From contig DAHZZC010000467.1 in NCBI GenBank assembly GCA_027435495.1, positions 1 to 8,620 on the forward strand: DNA of 8,620 nt, written 5' to 3'. Below the pieces are notes generated by a model that had not been told where the DNA came from, did no database searches, and saw only the letters and a program-made list of their open reading frames with translations. The stretch is from Planctomycetales bacterium (GTDB taxonomy: Bacteria > Planctomycetota > Planctomycetia > Isosphaerales > Isosphaeraceae). Position 1 is the stretch's first letter. Every line of letters starts with the position of its first letter. The translations under genes and the position numbers were made by a program. Shown piece by piece: positions 7,175 through 8,620 of this stretch.

Positions 7175-8425
7175 ATGAAATCGTGCTCTTGGTCGAAGAA
7201 GATGGCGGCGACCTTGGCGGTCGCGGTGAGTTTTGGGGTGACTGGATGCGAGCCGGCCGGTGCGCCGAAGGGGTCGGCATCGGCACCGGCGAAGGATGCG
7301 GAGCCGTCGAAGGTCACCGGCGCGGTGAAGGAGGCGGACCTCGCGAAGCTGACGCTGACGGAGCAGGCGGAGAGGCGGCTGGGGGTGGTGTCGGTTGAGG
7401 CGAGGCGGCGGGCGGTTCCCCGAGCGATCAGCTACGGCGGTGAGGCGATGATTCCGCCGGGCCGGCTGATCAACGTGGCCTCGCCGTTTTTAGGGACGGT
7501 CGAGGCGCCTGAGGAGGGCTCGATCCCGCTCCCGGGTTCTCGGTTGGAAAAGGGGCAGGCGGTCTTCGTGATCCGGCCGATCCTCTCGCCCGAGGCCCGT
7601 GCCACGATCGCCCCTCTGGTGAAGGAGGCGGACGGGCAGGTCAAGACGGCGCAGGCCCAGCTTGAGATCGCCAAGACGGCGTTGAAGCGTGCCGAGGAGG
7701 CCGTGAAGCAGAAGCTGATGCCCCAGGCCACCCTGATCGACGCGAAGGCGCAGCGCGACGTTTCCGAGACGGCCCTCCGCGGAGCCGAGGCCCGGCGCGA
7801 CGAGCTGGAGCGGGTCGCCGGCAGTGCGGATTCCGGCGGGATGGCGTCGATTATTGTCAAGGCGCCGGTGGCGGGAGTGCTCCAGAACCTGCACGCACAG
7901 GTCGGCCAGCCGGTCCCGGCCGGCTCGATCCTGTTCGACGTCGCCGAGCTGAATCCGATCTGGGTGAGGGTGCCGGTGTATGTCGGCGACGTCGACCGGC
8001 TGGCACTCGACCAGCCGGCGGGCGTTGGCGGCCTGGCCGATCCGCCCGGCGTGAAGACCCGCCCGGCGAAGCCGGTGACGGCGCCCCCCTCGGGCGACCC
8101 GATCGCCGCGACGGTCCACCTCTTCTACGAGGTCGACAACAAGGACCACGCGATCCGCCCGGGTCAGCGCGTCGGCGTGACCTTACCGCTGAAGGGCGAC
8201 GAGGAGGCACTCGCCGTCCCCAGGTCGGCCCTGATCCGCGACGCCCAGGGCGGCACCTGGGTCTATGAGAACCTCGGACCCGGCGTCTACACCCGCCGCC
8301 GGGTCTTCGTCAACCGCGTCGTCGGCGAGCTCGCCGCGCTCACCGGAGGCGTGAAGCCGGGCGCCAAAATTGTCTCCGTCGCCGCCACCGAGCTGTATGG
8401 CGCGGAGTTTGGTGGTCAAAAATAA
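7175..8425 (+). CDS. Efflux periplasmic adaptor lipoprotein (HlyD/RND membrane-fusion family)
   Basis: Links an inner-membrane transporter to a TolC-type channel. The product has 416 residues from the ATG at 7175, which has AGGG at 7163-7166 upstream. KKMAATLAVAVSFGVTGC ends in a lipobox-like VTGC (C25), so it is probably a lipoprotein. A Ser/Ala/Lys linker follows to about 50. Residues 95-135 (INVASPFLGTVEAP, then LEKGQAVFVI) and 223-256 (IIVKAPVAGVLQNL, QVGQPVPAGSILF) are the two halves of the lipoyl-like barrel-sandwich. Between them 145-215 is an Ala/Lys/Glu/Arg helical hairpin that should dock with the TolC tip. Residues 260-345 form the beta barrel (NPIWVRVPVYVGDVD; IRPGQRVGVTLPL) and 346-410 the membrane-proximal domain. 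Size is normal. No His/Met-rich metal-binding end is seen, so metal versus organic substrate is open. An in-frame ATG at 7073 has a better Shine-Dalgarno (GGGGGAG) but would place 34 odd residues before the signal peptide. Confidence 0.9.
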   Translation: MKSCSWSKKMAATLAVAVSFGVTGCEPAGAPKGSASAPAKDAEPSKVTGAVKEADLAKLTLTEQAERRLGVVSVEARRRAVPRAISYGGEAMIPPGRLINVASPFLGTVEAPEEGSIPLPGSRLEKGQAVFVIRPILSPEARATIAPLVKEADGQVKTAQAQLEIAKTALKRAEEAVKQKLMPQATLIDAKAQRDVSETALRGAEARRDELERVAGSADSGGMASIIVKAPVAGVLQNLHAQVGQPVPAGSILFDVAELNPIWVRVPVYVGDVDRLALDQPAGVGGLADPPGVKTRPAKPVTAPPSGDPIAATVHLFYEVDNKDHAIRPGQRVGVTLPLKGDEEALAVPRSALIRDAQGGTWVYENLGPGVYTRRRVFVNRVVGELAALTGGVKPGAKIVSVAATELYGAEFGGQK

Positions 8426-8497
8426 CTCGACATCCTCTTGAGGCCGATACCAGGACTCGCCTGATACACCTGCCCAGTAATCCTCTCCGGTGCGAGT

Positions 8498-8520
8498 ATC
8501 GCCGGCTGGAGCCGGCTCCT
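8498..8520. repeat. REP-like palindromic repeat, copy 1
   Basis: A 23-bp unit containing GCCGGC-TGGA-GCCGGC, a 6-bp hairpin with a TGGA loop, overlapping a perfect 12-bp palindrome GGAGCCGGCTCC. On the minus strand it reads GTAGGAGC, then the palindrome, then CGAT, the same plan as Pseudomonas REP sequences. It lies 72 bases after the adaptor stop codon. A second identical unit follows 53 bases further on. Confidence 0.75.
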
Positions 8521-8550
8521 ACAGGAGATGCAGCAAAAGGTATCGCGAAA

Positions 8551-8573
8551 ATCGCCGGCTGGAGCCGGCTCCT
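8551..8573. repeat. REP-like palindromic repeat, copy 2
   Basis: Identical over 23 bp to the unit at 8498-8520 and in the same orientation. Similarity extends 6 bases leftward (GCGA, then two mismatches), so the match is 27 of 29 bases at a 53-base period. After it the sequences diverge, since copy 1 continues ACAGG and copy 2 TCTAT. Confidence 0.75.
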
Positions 8574-8576
8574 TCT

Positions 8577-8591
8577 ATGAACGCAGTTCAT
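8577..8591. repeat. Small perfect inverted repeat
   Basis: ATGAAC-GCA-GTTCAT is a perfect 6-bp inverted repeat with a 3-base centre. It lies immediately after REP-like copy 2 and about 20 bases before possible start codons at 8601 and 8610. It could be an operator for a following gene or chance; short length limits confidence. Confidence 0.35.
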
Positions 8592-8620
8592 CCAATGGGG
8601 ATGAAAAGCATGGAGGCGTT

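Noticed and set aside
8498..8573. Two-unit CRISPR remnant
   Set aside because: A 23-bp repeat with a 30-base gap superficially fits, but only two units exist, there is no leader or cas gene, and the unit is a compact palindrome of REP type.
8340..8591. 83-codon minus-strand frame across the adaptor end and the repeats
   Set aside because: It overlaps the adaptor C-terminus and the REP-like repeats, and the translation has no motif.
1..8620. tRNA, rRNA or transposase genes
   Set aside because: None was recognised on either strand by reading the sequence; no covariance search was possible.

Overview
The window looks like chromosomal DNA from a planctomycete, probably of the Isosphaeraceae/Gemmatales type. 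This is an inference from four things: high-GC coding sequence, a Ser/Thr kinase with a transmembrane segment and a TPR-rich C-terminus (DWG in place of DFG), a PEP-CTERM exported protein, and a Uma2-family nuclease gene. No search was run, so the taxon is an inference only.

Layout, left to right. (1) Positions 1-317, minus strand: the 5' part of a Uma2-family (DUF820) endonuclease-like gene that runs off the left edge. (2) Positions 478-3237, plus strand: a 919-residue membrane-anchored Ser/Thr protein kinase, divergent from the Uma2 gene. (3) Positions 3238-3493: a convergent intergenic stretch with a GATGYC hexamer repeat and an inverted repeat. (4) Positions 3494-4297, minus strand: a 267-residue secreted protein with a C-terminal PEP-CTERM sorting signal, preceded by the best promoter in the window (TTGACA-17-CATAAG) in an AT-rich patch. 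(5) Positions 4589-4624: a near-perfect hairpin terminator downstream of the next gene. (6) Positions 4729-6834, minus strand: a TolC-family outer-membrane efflux protein with long Pro/Ala/Thr-rich ends. (7) Positions 6835-7174: a divergent control region. (8) Positions 7175-8425, plus strand: a lipoprotein periplasmic adaptor (HlyD/RND membrane-fusion family). (9) Positions 8426-8620: two copies of a palindromic REP-like repeat 53 bp apart, a small perfect inverted repeat, and possibly the first codons of another gene.

The TolC-type protein and the adaptor are two of the three parts of a tripartite efflux pump. They are transcribed divergently from a shared 340-bp region. The inner-membrane permease is not in the window; if encoded nearby, it would most simply lie just past the right edge. 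Substrate cannot be fixed from sequence. Kinase, PEP-CTERM protein and efflux genes look like separate transcription units with no evident common function.

I found no convincing new biological system. The items most worth a second look are the paired REP-like elements, the His/Gly/Ser-rich insertion and long disordered ends of the TolC-type protein, the competing start sites of the adaptor, and the Met-rich micro-ORF after the kinase.
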